39,844 nucleotides of DNA, from the NCBI GenBank assembly GCA_012798435.1, contig JAAZNF010000065.1, forward strand, positions 1 to 39,844, read 5' to 3'. A program made the translations under genes and the position numbers. This document shows positions 18,704 through 26,138 of this stretch, piece after piece. This DNA comes from Myxococcales bacterium. Its GTDB lineage: Bacteria > Myxococcota > B64-G9. A model generated the notes under the pieces. That model was given only the letters and a program-made list of their open reading frames with translations, made no database searches and was not told the DNA's origin. Within the stretch, counting starts at the first letter, position 1. The number at the start of each line of letters is the position of its first letter.

Positions 18704-19128
18704 GGATCGCCTCTCTTGTGGCGCGGGTGGGATCGTTCGCCACTGTGGTAGCAGGATGGCGAGAACGCCGGCTGGCACAGGCAGTAGAAGACAAGGTCGC
18801 GCCGGCCCACGTTGGTGATGCGCTGGCGCGTGTCGGGCGGGATGAACACCAGGTCGCCCGGGCCGACTCGCCGGGGCCGAGCGCGGCCGACCTCGACGCG
18901 GCCCGTGCCCGAGAAGATGAGATACCACTCGCAGGTCCGATCCAACGTATGCCAGGCGGTGATGACACCGGGCCGAACTCGAGCCCGCGCCACGGAAAGT
19001 GTCCGGTCCGCCGGGAGACCCCAGAGCTGACGGATGAAGCAGTGCTCGGCGGTCAGCCGCTCACGTCCCGCGCCGCGGATGAGGCGCGGCCGGGAGCGGA
19101 ATAGGCGTTGGCGGATCTTTGGCGGCAT
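18700..19128 (-). CDS. cupin-domain protein
   Basis: The 142-residue product has a single cupin fold. Motif 1 is ITAWHTLDRTCEWYLIFSG.G and motif 2 is GDLVFIPPDTRQRITN. Compared with the canonical motifs, the second histidine of HxH is replaced (H-T-L). The histidine of motif 2 is also absent, so the usual metal site is incomplete. It may bind a ligand without a metal or use another metal set. It sits seven bases after the secreted-protein gene and overlaps the small basic-protein gene. The last 20 residues are His/Arg-rich. Confidence 0.75.
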   Translation of the reverse strand: MPPKIRQRLFRSRPRLIRGAGRERLTAEHCFIRQLWGLPADRTLSVARARVRPGVITAWHTLDRTCEWYLIFSGTGRVEVGRARPRRVGPGDLVFIPPDTRQRITNVGRRDLVFYCLCQPAFSPSCYHSGERSHPRHKRGDP

Positions 19129-19135
19129 GCAGGCC

Positions 19136-20449
19136 TCACAGGACTTTCAGCACCAGCGTAGCCGAGCCGTCGTTCTTCTCCTCCTGCTGTTTGCTGCCGC
19201 CGGGCAGCACCTGGTCGAGTTTCCAGCGGATGGCGCCCTTCACGAAGACGTTGACCTGCTCGCCGGGCCGGGCCTTGAGCGTCCAACGCATCCGGGCCCG
19301 TTCGAGCTTCCAGTAGGCGCCGGAGACGGCCTTGGGGTCGTCCTCCAGCGAGCCGTTACTCGAGGGCGACCAGTCGAAGCGCTCCTCGACGATGGTCCAG
19401 GAGGAACGGGCGTTGTTCTGGCTGGAGCGGTACACCAGGCTGTCCTCGGGGCCGCCGCCCGGGCCGGGCTCCAGGATGATGGTCTTGGTCTTCTGCGCGT
19501 AGGCGCGCTTGTCCACGCAGAACTTGCGCCGCTCGTCCTGGACCCGGGCCGAAAGCACCACGGGCGATTTCACCTCGATGGTCTTTCCCTTGAGAGCGGG
19601 GGTCACCTCGACGTCGCCGAGCATGAGCTTGAAGGCGCGAAGCTGCACGTCCACCACCTCCACCTTGAGGGTGCCGCTCCCCGGCGCGAGCAGCCAGCGG
19701 AAGTCCTGCCAGGCCTTCTCGGCTTCGGCCGCCCCGGCGAGTTTCTTTCCCTCCGCGTCCATGGACTTGGCGATGGCCATGGCCTTCTCACGGGAGGCCT
19801 CGCACGATTTGAGCAACTTGGCTCCGTCGGCGATGGAGACGAAGTTGTCCTTGAGCAGTTGCACCTCGGAGAGCCCGCCGGTAATGGGCTCGGCGATGTA
19901 CTTGTCCATCAGGTAGCCGTTGAGGCGTTTCGCTCCCTCCACCACGAACTCGGTGAGCTCGCCGCCGGGCCGGCCCGGAGCGTTCTCCACGGTGAACTTG
20001 AGCGCCGAGATGGCGATGGTGGCCATCTGGCGGTTCTTGGCCTTCCGCAAGGCCTCGTTCGCCGCCTGGCAGTCCTGGTTGATGGCCTTGGCCGCGGCCA
20101 GCGAGAGCTTCTTCGCCTCGGTGTACTCGGCCTGGCGCGCCCTGGCGGGCGTGGCGTCGAAGTCGAAGGCGAGGGGCGGGGCGTAGCCGGGCTCGGCGGC
20201 GCGGATCTCTTTGGTGAGCCGGCCGATCTGCGACAGCACCTCGGTCACCGAGCGGATCTGGGCGGTGGCCACGTCGGTCTTGTTTTCCCGTAGCAGCGCG
20301 CGGATGGAGCTCAACCGCTCGGGCAGGCCGCCGGCCAGGAATTCGACCTGCTTCTTGGAGCTGGCCGTGTCCTCCGCCCGGGCGAACCCAGCGGAAAAAC
20401 ACAATGCGAAGACCAGCGAGATAGCGGCGAAGGTATCGAGTCGGCGCAT
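19136..20449 (-). CDS. secreted protein of unknown function
   Basis: The 437-residue product begins with a clear signal peptide (MRRLDTFAAISLVFALCFSAG, cleavage near FARA). A long helical section (about residues 30-240) rich in Ala, Lys and Glu follows. From about residue 250 a beta-type domain begins with GSGTLKVEVVDVQL and ends SATLVLKVL. I do not recognise the family. It could be a periplasmic protein with a helical bundle and a C-terminal immunoglobulin-like domain. It heads a minus-strand operon with the cupin and the small basic protein, and AAAGGAG precedes the ATG. Confidence 0.7.
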   Translation of the reverse strand: MRRLDTFAAISLVFALCFSAGFARAEDTASSKKQVEFLAGGLPERLSSIRALLRENKTDVATAQIRSVTEVLSQIGRLTKEIRAAEPGYAPPLAFDFDATPARARQAEYTEAKKLSLAAAKAINQDCQAANEALRKAKNRQMATIAISALKFTVENAPGRPGGELTEFVVEGAKRLNGYLMDKYIAEPITGGLSEVQLLKDNFVSIADGAKLLKSCEASREKAMAIAKSMDAEGKKLAGAAEAEKAWQDFRWLLAPGSGTLKVEVVDVQLRAFKLMLGDVEVTPALKGKTIEVKSPVVLSARVQDERRKFCVDKRAYAQKTKTIILEPGPGGGPEDSLVYRSSQNNARSSWTIVEERFDWSPSSNGSLEDDPKAVSGAYWKLERARMRWTLKARPGEQVNVFVKGAIRWKLDQVLPGGSKQQEEKNDGSATLVLKVL

Positions 20450-20521
20450 GCGAGGCTCCTTTCCTCGTCCTTTTCTCTCACGATGGTTGATCAGGGTCCA
20501 GGGAAATCATGAACCTCAGTC

Positions 20522-20550
20522 TCGACAGAAAAACGCATATGCATTAATGT
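20522..20550 (+). promoter_or_regulatory. putative promoter in a divergent spacer
   Basis: TCGACA (20522-20527), 17 bases, then TAATGT (20545-20550) falls in an AT-rich patch (GCATATGCATTAATG). It lies between the divergent genes starting at 20449 (minus) and 20593 (plus). It points toward the plus-strand gene. The palindromic GCATATGC inside it may matter for regulation. Confidence 0.4.
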
Positions 20551-20592
20551 ACTCCACGAATCACCATCGCAATGAGAGAGGAGGCAGACTTT

Positions 20593-21348
20593 ATGCCGGG
20601 TACTCGCAGATCGATGGCATGGAACAATTGGCCTCAGAGAAGATTTCTTGGCATTTGTCTTGGGGCACTCCTGGCGGAGTTCTGCGTCTGTCCCGCTCGC
20701 GCGGACGACGATTGGGACGGCGCGGATTGGGAGGAGCTGGATCAACATCCCGCCGCCAAGGCGGAGCCGGAGGAACGGCCGATGGCCCTCGGGCCGCACA
20801 CCCTCCCTGCCGGGCGAATGGCGCTGCGCCTCTCGGCGGGGATGTTGTTCTCGAATCTGGGAGCGCAGGTGGGGGTGCTGGACTGGTTGGACCTCGGCGC
20901 CGAGGCGTTCATGCCCCACAGCGACTTTGGCAACACCTGGATGGTGGGTGGGGGGCCCAAGTTCCGAATCTACTCGCAGGGAAGATTCGCCTACGCCTTC
21001 AACCTGCGCGCCTTCGGCATTTTCTACTCTTCCGCGGGCGAGGCGGTGAAGGACTTGCCCGAGGGGCTGGCCCTGTTCCCCTCGGTTCAGATCGGCATGA
21101 AGATCAAGGAGGGTTGTTTCTACGGCGAGGTGGGATTGCTCTTCTATCCAGTGACCACGTCTTCCTCCACCCAGTCGTACGCCTTCGGCGGTGTGCCGAT
21201 GCACTTCGGCGGCGAGATCTACCTCACCCAGTGGTTGCACGCCTTCATCAACGTCGACATCGTGTTCTCGGGTTACTTCGGGGTGTTCTCGCTCTATCTC
21301 ACCGGGCCGTTCAACCTGCTGGAAGGCGGGCTGGTGTTCATCCTCTAG
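20593..21348 (+). CDS. exported beta-rich protein of unknown function
   Basis: The 251-residue product has a signal peptide ending PARADD near residue 37. The mature part has repeated Gly/aromatic-rich strands (LGAEAFMPHSDFGNTW, FAYAFNLRAFGIFYSS, CFYGEVGLLFYPV) and looks like a small outer-membrane or periplasmic beta-barrel. The ATG at 20593 is preferred because GGAGG ends eight bases before it. An in-frame ATG at 20572 would lie upstream of that ribosome site. I do not recognise a named family. A short palindrome, CGGGGCCCCG, follows the stop at 21349-21358. Confidence 0.7.
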   Translation: MPGTRRSMAWNNWPQRRFLGICLGALLAEFCVCPARADDDWDGADWEELDQHPAAKAEPEERPMALGPHTLPAGRMALRLSAGMLFSNLGAQVGVLDWLDLGAEAFMPHSDFGNTWMVGGGPKFRIYSQGRFAYAFNLRAFGIFYSSAGEAVKDLPEGLALFPSVQIGMKIKEGCFYGEVGLLFYPVTTSSSTQSYAFGGVPMHFGGEIYLTQWLHAFINVDIVFSGYFGVFSLYLTGPFNLLEGGLVFIL

Positions 21349-21431
21349 CGGGGCCCCGAAAGAGAGCGTTGGTGGGAGGCCTGGGGACACGCGGGTCGAT
21401 GGTGCCGAATTCCGTGTTTTTCCGGCGATCC

Positions 21432-21461
21432 TTGACTCGCTCCCCGGCCTCTGGTGATCAT
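21432..21461 (+). promoter_or_regulatory. putative sigma-70-type promoter
   Basis: TTGACT (21432-21437), 18 bases, then GATCAT (21456-21461) lies in the 193-base gap before the gene at 21542. The -35 hexamer is the same as at 1052 and 36454. Confidence 0.4.
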
Positions 21462-21541
21462 CGCGCATCCCGAAGCCTTCGCAAGTCGGGGACAAGATGG
21501 AAGCCTCGGCTTGCTCCAGTGGTCACCCGAGGAGGAAGCGC

Positions 21542-22459
21542 ATGAACCTGCAGGCCAGGAAACGCGAGGAGATGAACTGGCGCGAGCTTGCCGTGGACAA
21601 GGTCATCGATCTGGTGCTGATCTTCCTCGGTCTCTACGCCGCCATCGCGGTGCAGGACTGTCAGGACCGCGCCAAGGAGAAGACCGACTACCGCGAGCTG
21701 CTGGGGAGCTTCCAGCGCGAGCTCACCCACAACCAGGGGCAGAAGGCGGTGCTCGAGGCCTCGCTGGGGCCGATCGCCACCACCGAGCCGCCCGACAACC
21801 TCGGGCCCCTGAAGAAGCCCTTCGACGACTTCCGCCTCCAGGCCGACGAGGCGGATCGGATGCTCGGCTGCACGGCCACGCTGCTCACGGCGCTGGATCG
21901 GCCGCCGCGCGACCGGGCCGGGGCGCAGAGGCTCGTCGAGTGCGCCGAGCTCCTCGAGAAGGTCGAGAAGGGCGAGACACCGGCCTCGGGCACCCAGTGG
22001 AAGCCGGTGAGCATCTCGCCGCTGTACCGCGAGGACGTGTGGCAGCTCTACCTCGCCAACGGGGTTGCGGTGTTCGACAACAAGGATCTGGCCGTGCGCA
22101 TCGGCGCCACCTACTCCAAGGTGAAGAGGGTCGAGCAGGCGGTGGCCGAGATCGAGGCCTCCATCAACGAGGGCTTCATGCAGAAGATCGGCCAGGTCTC
22201 CGCCTCCATGAGCGAGCTCGAGGAGCTCATGCCCGCGGGCGAGGACCCGAAGAAACTCAAGGCGGCCGCGCCGCGGCTCAAGGAGAAGCTCACCGCGCTC
22301 TCCAACCAGATCCGTGCCCACAAGACGGCGGTGGCCCAGATCCAGGCCGTGATCGAGCTCAAGGTGCAGAAGCTCAAGGAGCTGATGGTGGAGATGGACA
22401 AGGGCTTCACCGAGGCGGTGGCGGCCATCGAGGCCGAGCGGAAGGCGCAGGGCGGGTGA
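21542..22459 (+). CDS. single-pass membrane coiled-coil protein, DUF6090-like layout
   Basis: The 305-residue product has one N-terminal membrane helix (about residues 17-38, VIDLVLIFLGLYAAIAVQ), then DCQDRAKEKTDYRELLGSFQRELTHN. This resembles the DUF6090-type pattern of a helix ending in a polar YxAIxxQ followed by L..L..EL..N. A helical region follows. From about residue 185 it forms a long coiled coil with many Lys, Glu and Ala, likely in the periplasm. The ATG at 21542 follows GAGGAGG. An upstream in-frame ATG at 21497 lacks a site. Its function is unknown. It lies directly before the sigma-factor operon, which has its own promoter. Confidence 0.72.
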   Translation: MNLQARKREEMNWRELAVDKVIDLVLIFLGLYAAIAVQDCQDRAKEKTDYRELLGSFQRELTHNQGQKAVLEASLGPIATTEPPDNLGPLKKPFDDFRLQADEADRMLGCTATLLTALDRPPRDRAGAQRLVECAELLEKVEKGETPASGTQWKPVSISPLYREDVWQLYLANGVAVFDNKDLAVRIGATYSKVKRVEQAVAEIEASINEGFMQKIGQVSASMSELEELMPAGEDPKKLKAAAPRLKEKLTALSNQIRAHKTAVAQIQAVIELKVQKLKELMVEMDKGFTEAVAAIEAERKAQGG

Positions 22460-22480
22460 GGCGAAACCACGGCCGGGCGG

Positions 22481-22508
22481 TGAAACCTTTTTGAGGCTCG
22501 GGCGTATG
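22481..22508 (+). promoter_or_regulatory. ECF-type promoter (TGAAAC-N16-CGTA)
   Basis: TGAAAC (22481-22486), 16 bases beginning CTTTTT, then CGTATG (22503-22508). This is the layout of sigma-W/RpoE-type ECF promoters, including the T-rich start of the spacer. Transcription should start near 22513, which places the GTG at 22516 almost at the 5' end and favours the TTG at 22537. Its position before a sigma-factor gene suggests autoregulation. Confidence 0.75.
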
Positions 22509-22536
22509 TGTCGTTGTGGACGCCGCGGAGGGAATC

Positions 22537-23136
22537 TTGAGCGATGACGCTTCGGCCCGTCCGCCGGACGAAGGAGCCGCCATGCTGGCCCGACACATCA
22601 CGGGAGACGTGTCCGCCTTCCCCGAGCTGATCCAGCGCTTCGGCCCGTCGGTGCTGGGATATTTCTCCCGCAGTGGCCTCGGACGCGCCGCCGCCGAGGA
22701 CCTGTTCCAGGAGGCCTTCGCCCGCGTCCACGTCCACTCGAAGAGCTACGACTCGCGCCGGCCGTTCCGCGCCTGGCTCTTCGCCATCGCCCATAACCTG
22801 CTGTGCTCGCACCTTCGCCGCCAGCGCATCCGAACCCTGTTCGGCCTGCGGCGGCGCCAGCAGGAGGCCGCGCCCGTCGAGGAGGCAGCCGCTCCTTCCT
22901 CGTCCTCGCCCGAGATCGAGGCGGCGGCCCGCGAGCAGGTCGAGATCGTACAGAAAGCATTACGGAACCTGCCGCAGAGCCAGCGCGAGGCCCTCCTGCT
23001 CACCGTGGTGGAGGGCCTGAGCCAGGAGGACGCCGCCCAGATCCTGGGCGTGCCGGTGCCTACCCTGAAGACCTGGGTGCGGCGCGCTCGGATCCAGCTC
23101 GCGGCCGCCCTGTCCGGATTCGAGGTGCTGTCATGA
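22537..23136 (+). CDS. ECF-type RNA polymerase sigma factor
   Basis: The 199-residue product has both ECF regions. Region 2 is FPELIQRFGPSVLGYF through AEDLFQEAFARVH and FRAWLFAIAHNLL. Region 4 is ALRNLPQSQREALLLTVVEG followed by the helix-turn-helix LSQEDAAQILGVPVPTLKTWVRRAR. A Glu/Ser/Pro-rich linker of about 25 residues separates them. I prefer the TTG at 22537 because GGAGGG ends four bases before it, and the predicted transcription start leaves no room for a ribosome site before the GTG at 22516. Its stop overlaps the anti-sigma gene as ATGA. It is probably held by that product and autoregulated through the promoter at 22481. Confidence 0.9.
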   Translation: MSDDASARPPDEGAAMLARHITGDVSAFPELIQRFGPSVLGYFSRSGLGRAAAEDLFQEAFARVHVHSKSYDSRRPFRAWLFAIAHNLLCSHLRRQRIRTLFGLRRRQQEAAPVEEAAAPSSSSPEIEAAAREQVEIVQKALRNLPQSQREALLLTVVEGLSQEDAAQILGVPVPTLKTWVRRARIQLAAALSGFEVLS

Positions 23137-26100
23137 ACTGCCGTGAAATCCGGGAACGCCTGGCGGAAGGCGCGGACGAGGTCCGCAACCAACCGGACAT
23201 CGCGGCGCACCTCGGGCAGTGCGACGCCTGCCGCGCCTTCGCGCAGAAGATCTCCGAAGCCGATCGCGCCCTGAGAGACCTGGCGGCCCCGCGGCTCGAT
23301 CCGGCGCTGGTGGACCTGACCTTGCGCCGGGTCGAGAGCACCTCGCAAGCGCCGGCTCCGCGCCGTCGCCTGAGGTTCGCCTGGATGTTCGCCACGGGGT
23401 CGGTCCTGTTGCTGCTGGGCGGGTTCTCCGTCTTGTTCTTGGGCAGGATGCGCGAGCTCGTGGGGGTGTCGGCGAACGCCCTGGCCGGCAACGAGGAGTC
23501 GACGCGCACAACCGAGCTCCACGGCCACCGGAACATCAAGAGCTTCGGTGTCGCCCCGGCCTCTGGCCCACGGGGAGGCGAGGGGAGCGGTAGCGGATGG
23601 GGAAGTGGCGGCGCAGCGGCAAGAACCCAGAACGGCCAGGGCATCGGCGGACTGGCCGCCACCCGGGACGATGATGAGGTGAAAGACCAGGAAGATACCG
23701 GCAAGCTCTCAGGGGAGAAAGACAACGGCGTAGAGCGCCGCTCCTTGGAGCTGGGCATCCGGTCGGGAAAGGCAGCCGCGGACCGCGGTCCCGCCAATGC
23801 GCCGGCCGGCCAAGACCAGCCCGACGACGGAAAGGCCGCCTCCACCGGCATGCTGGCCGTGCTGCGCCAGCCGCCGGCCGACCGCTTCGTGAAACTCGAT
23901 GCGAGTAAACCCGCCATGCCAGCCGAGCAACCAGCGGTCGAGGAGAACAAGAAGGAGCAGGAGCCTGTCAGCGAGCTCGAGCAGCGGCGCGCCCAGATCA
24001 TCCCCATCATCCGCAATCCAGAGCCAGAGAACCAGGGGAAGCCTGTGCGCAATCGGGCGCAATCCGATCTGCCATCGGCCAACGATGTCACGCTGGCCGA
24101 AAAGAAGAATCTTCCGTGGCGTGTCTCACTGGCCAGGCCGGCGCAGGAGCGGACAGGCGAATCGCTCATGGACGGTAAGCGGGGCCGTCGCTCGCCCGCC
24201 GGCGAGGTTGTGGCGACCACGCCCCGAGACGCCCTGGTCATGGGCTCGCTCGACAAGAGCGCCATCCGGCAGGTCATCCAGCGAAACCTGGGGCCGATCC
24301 AGAACTGCTTCTCGCGGGCTTTGCAGTCGAATCCGAACGCGGGCGGGAAGGGCACGGTGACCTTCACCATCCAACCCGACGGCAACGTCTCCGACGTGGA
24401 CGGCCGTTTTTACGATGCGGAGTTGGGCCGGTGCGTGGCGGCGCAGGTCGAGCGCTGGCAATTCCCGGTGCCCAAGGGAGGCGGGGTGGTGCGCGTGACG
24501 TACCCCTTCGTTTTCAAGTTGGCGGGCGATGACGCGGGAGAGGGCGGGGAGCAGGAGGCCGAGGAACTCGCGGAGCCGCCCGAGACGCCTCTCGAACAAC
24601 TCACTTTCATTCCGGCGCGCGGGTACTTCGAGAACACCTACCTGCCGGGAGATCCCGAACTCGAGTGGTTGCGCGAGCGGCTTTCTCAGCTCCCGGGCGG
24701 CGTGGCCTTCGACCTGGTCGACGCCATCCGCCCCTACCGCCAGCCCTTCGACGCGCCGGCCGCGGACGGCCTGGCGGTGTTTTTGGCGGCGGACCAAAAG
24801 GGCGTGGAAGGCCCGGCGCGCCTCACCCTCCAGGTGGGCCTCAAGGGCTCGCTGCGCCACGCTCAGCGCCGCTCGGCGGTCACCGCCGCGCTGGTGGTGG
24901 ATCTGACGTCGGTGCCGGACGAGGAGGCCCGGCGCTCGCTGTGGACCTTGGCGGACGCGCTGGCGGGTGAGATCCAGGCGGGCGACCGCTTCTTCCTGGT
25001 CGTGGCCGGCGTGGAGCGCCCGCTCAAGCTGAAACCCGCGGAGTTCTCCTCGCTCGCCGTGCGCCGGGCGCTGGCCCTGGCCCTGGAGGAGCGGGAGGCC
25101 AAGGGCGCTCAAGGGAGCCTCGAGGGCGCGCTACAAGCGGCCTACGACGCGATCCGGGGGGAGGGCGGCTCGGACGCCCCGTTGGGCGCCAATCTGGTGC
25201 TGCTGCTCGGCGCGGGACAGGTGGGAGAGGACCTGGACCAGCTCTCGTTGCTGGCACACACCCGGGCGGTGGACGGTATCGGGCTTACCACCCTGGGCGT
25301 GGGCGGCGCGGTGGACGTGGAGGGGCTGCGCTCGCTGGCGCTTTCGGGCCAGGGGCGGTTCCGCGTGGTGAAGCCGGGCGAGGAGCGGCAGACCATCGAG
25401 GGCGAGCTGGCCGCCTCCGGGTCGGTGGTGGCCCGGGCCATCCGCTTGCGCATCCGTCTCGCGCCCGGCGTGAAACTGATCTCGGTGCTCGGTTCCCGCT
25501 CCCTCGACGCGGTGGCCGCCGACCGGGTGCGCCAGGCCGAGCGGGCCATCGACCAGCGGGTGTCGCGCACCCTGGGGATCGAGGCCGACCGTGGCGATGA
25601 CGAGGACGGCATCCAGATCGTCATCCCGGCCTTCTTCGCCGGGGACGATCACGTCATCCTGCTCGACGTGGTGGTGCCCGGGCCCGGACCGGTGGCCGAC
25701 GTGCGGGCCCGCTACAAGGATCTGGTCAACCTCAAGAACGCCGTCTCCCAGGCCAGCCTGGTGCTGGCCGCGGGCGAGCGTCCGCTCGACCCTCTCAGCA
25801 TCAATGTTCAGAAGAACCTGTTGGCCTTTCACTTGGCGCAGGATCTGCGGAGAGCCGCCCAGAGCCTCGACGCGGGCCAGGCGCAGGAGGCTGCGGAAGG
25901 GCTGCGTCTCGCCACCGCCCGGATCGGCTGGCTGCTGCGGCGCACGCCGGAGCTGCAGAACGATCCCGAGCTGCGCCGCGATCAGCAGGCTCTGGCGCTG
26001 GCCCTGGCCGAGCTGCGGGAGCGGATCGACAGGGGTGGAGACCTTTCGGACCTGGTGATCACCCTGGCCTACACGGGCCGGACCAAGCTGCCGCCGCGCC

Positions 26101-26138
26101 GAGCCGAGACAGCGAAACCCTCGGAGGTCACTCCATGA
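23133..26138 (+). CDS. anti-sigma factor fused to an AgmX-like domain and a degenerate vWA module
   Basis: The 1001-residue product has four parts. The first is an N-terminal zinc-binding anti-sigma domain with C3, H26, C30 and C33 (HxxxCxxC). The second is one membrane helix at about 83-105, then a low-complexity Gly/Ser/Asp-rich linker to about 365. The third, about 370-463, resembles the AgmX/TonB-C-type domain: IRQVIQRNLGPIQNCF, GTVTFTIQPDGNVSDV, and a W-FPVPKGGG-YPF ending with paired cysteines. The fourth, from about 486, follows the YfbK-type von Willebrand layout (GYFENTYLPGDPELEWLRERL; landmark), but the metal-site DxSxS is D590-L-T-S-V, so metal binding is doubtful. It would hold the sigma factor in the cytoplasm and read the periplasm. 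The ATG overlaps the sigma gene. Confidence 0.8.
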   Translation: MNCREIRERLAEGADEVRNQPDIAAHLGQCDACRAFAQKISEADRALRDLAAPRLDPALVDLTLRRVESTSQAPAPRRRLRFAWMFATGSVLLLLGGFSVLFLGRMRELVGVSANALAGNEESTRTTELHGHRNIKSFGVAPASGPRGGEGSGSGWGSGGAAARTQNGQGIGGLAATRDDDEVKDQEDTGKLSGEKDNGVERRSLELGIRSGKAAADRGPANAPAGQDQPDDGKAASTGMLAVLRQPPADRFVKLDASKPAMPAEQPAVEENKKEQEPVSELEQRRAQIIPIIRNPEPENQGKPVRNRAQSDLPSANDVTLAEKKNLPWRVSLARPAQERTGESLMDGKRGRRSPAGEVVATTPRDALVMGSLDKSAIRQVIQRNLGPIQNCFSRALQSNPNAGGKGTVTFTIQPDGNVSDVDGRFYDAELGRCVAAQVERWQFPVPKGGGVVRVTYPFVFKLAGDDAGEGGEQEAEELAEPPETPLEQLTFIPARGYFENTYLPGDPELEWLRERLSQLPGGVAFDLVDAIRPYRQPFDAPAADGLAVFLAADQKGVEGPARLTLQVGLKGSLRHAQRRSAVTAALVVDLTSVPDEEARRSLWTLADALAGEIQAGDRFFLVVAGVERPLKLKPAEFSSLAVRRALALALEEREAKGAQGSLEGALQAAYDAIRGEGGSDAPLGANLVLLLGAGQVGEDLDQLSLLAHTRAVDGIGLTTLGVGGAVDVEGLRSLALSGQGRFRVVKPGEERQTIEGELAASGSVVARAIRLRIRLAPGVKLISVLGSRSLDAVAADRVRQAERAIDQRVSRTLGIEADRGDDEDGIQIVIPAFFAGDDHVILLDVVVPGPGPVADVRARYKDLVNLKNAVSQASLVLAAGERPLDPLSINVQKNLLAFHLAQDLRRAAQSLDAGQAQEAAEGLRLATARIGWLLRRTPELQNDPELRRDQQALALALAELRERIDRGGDLSDLVITLAYTGRTKLPPRRAETAKPSEVTP

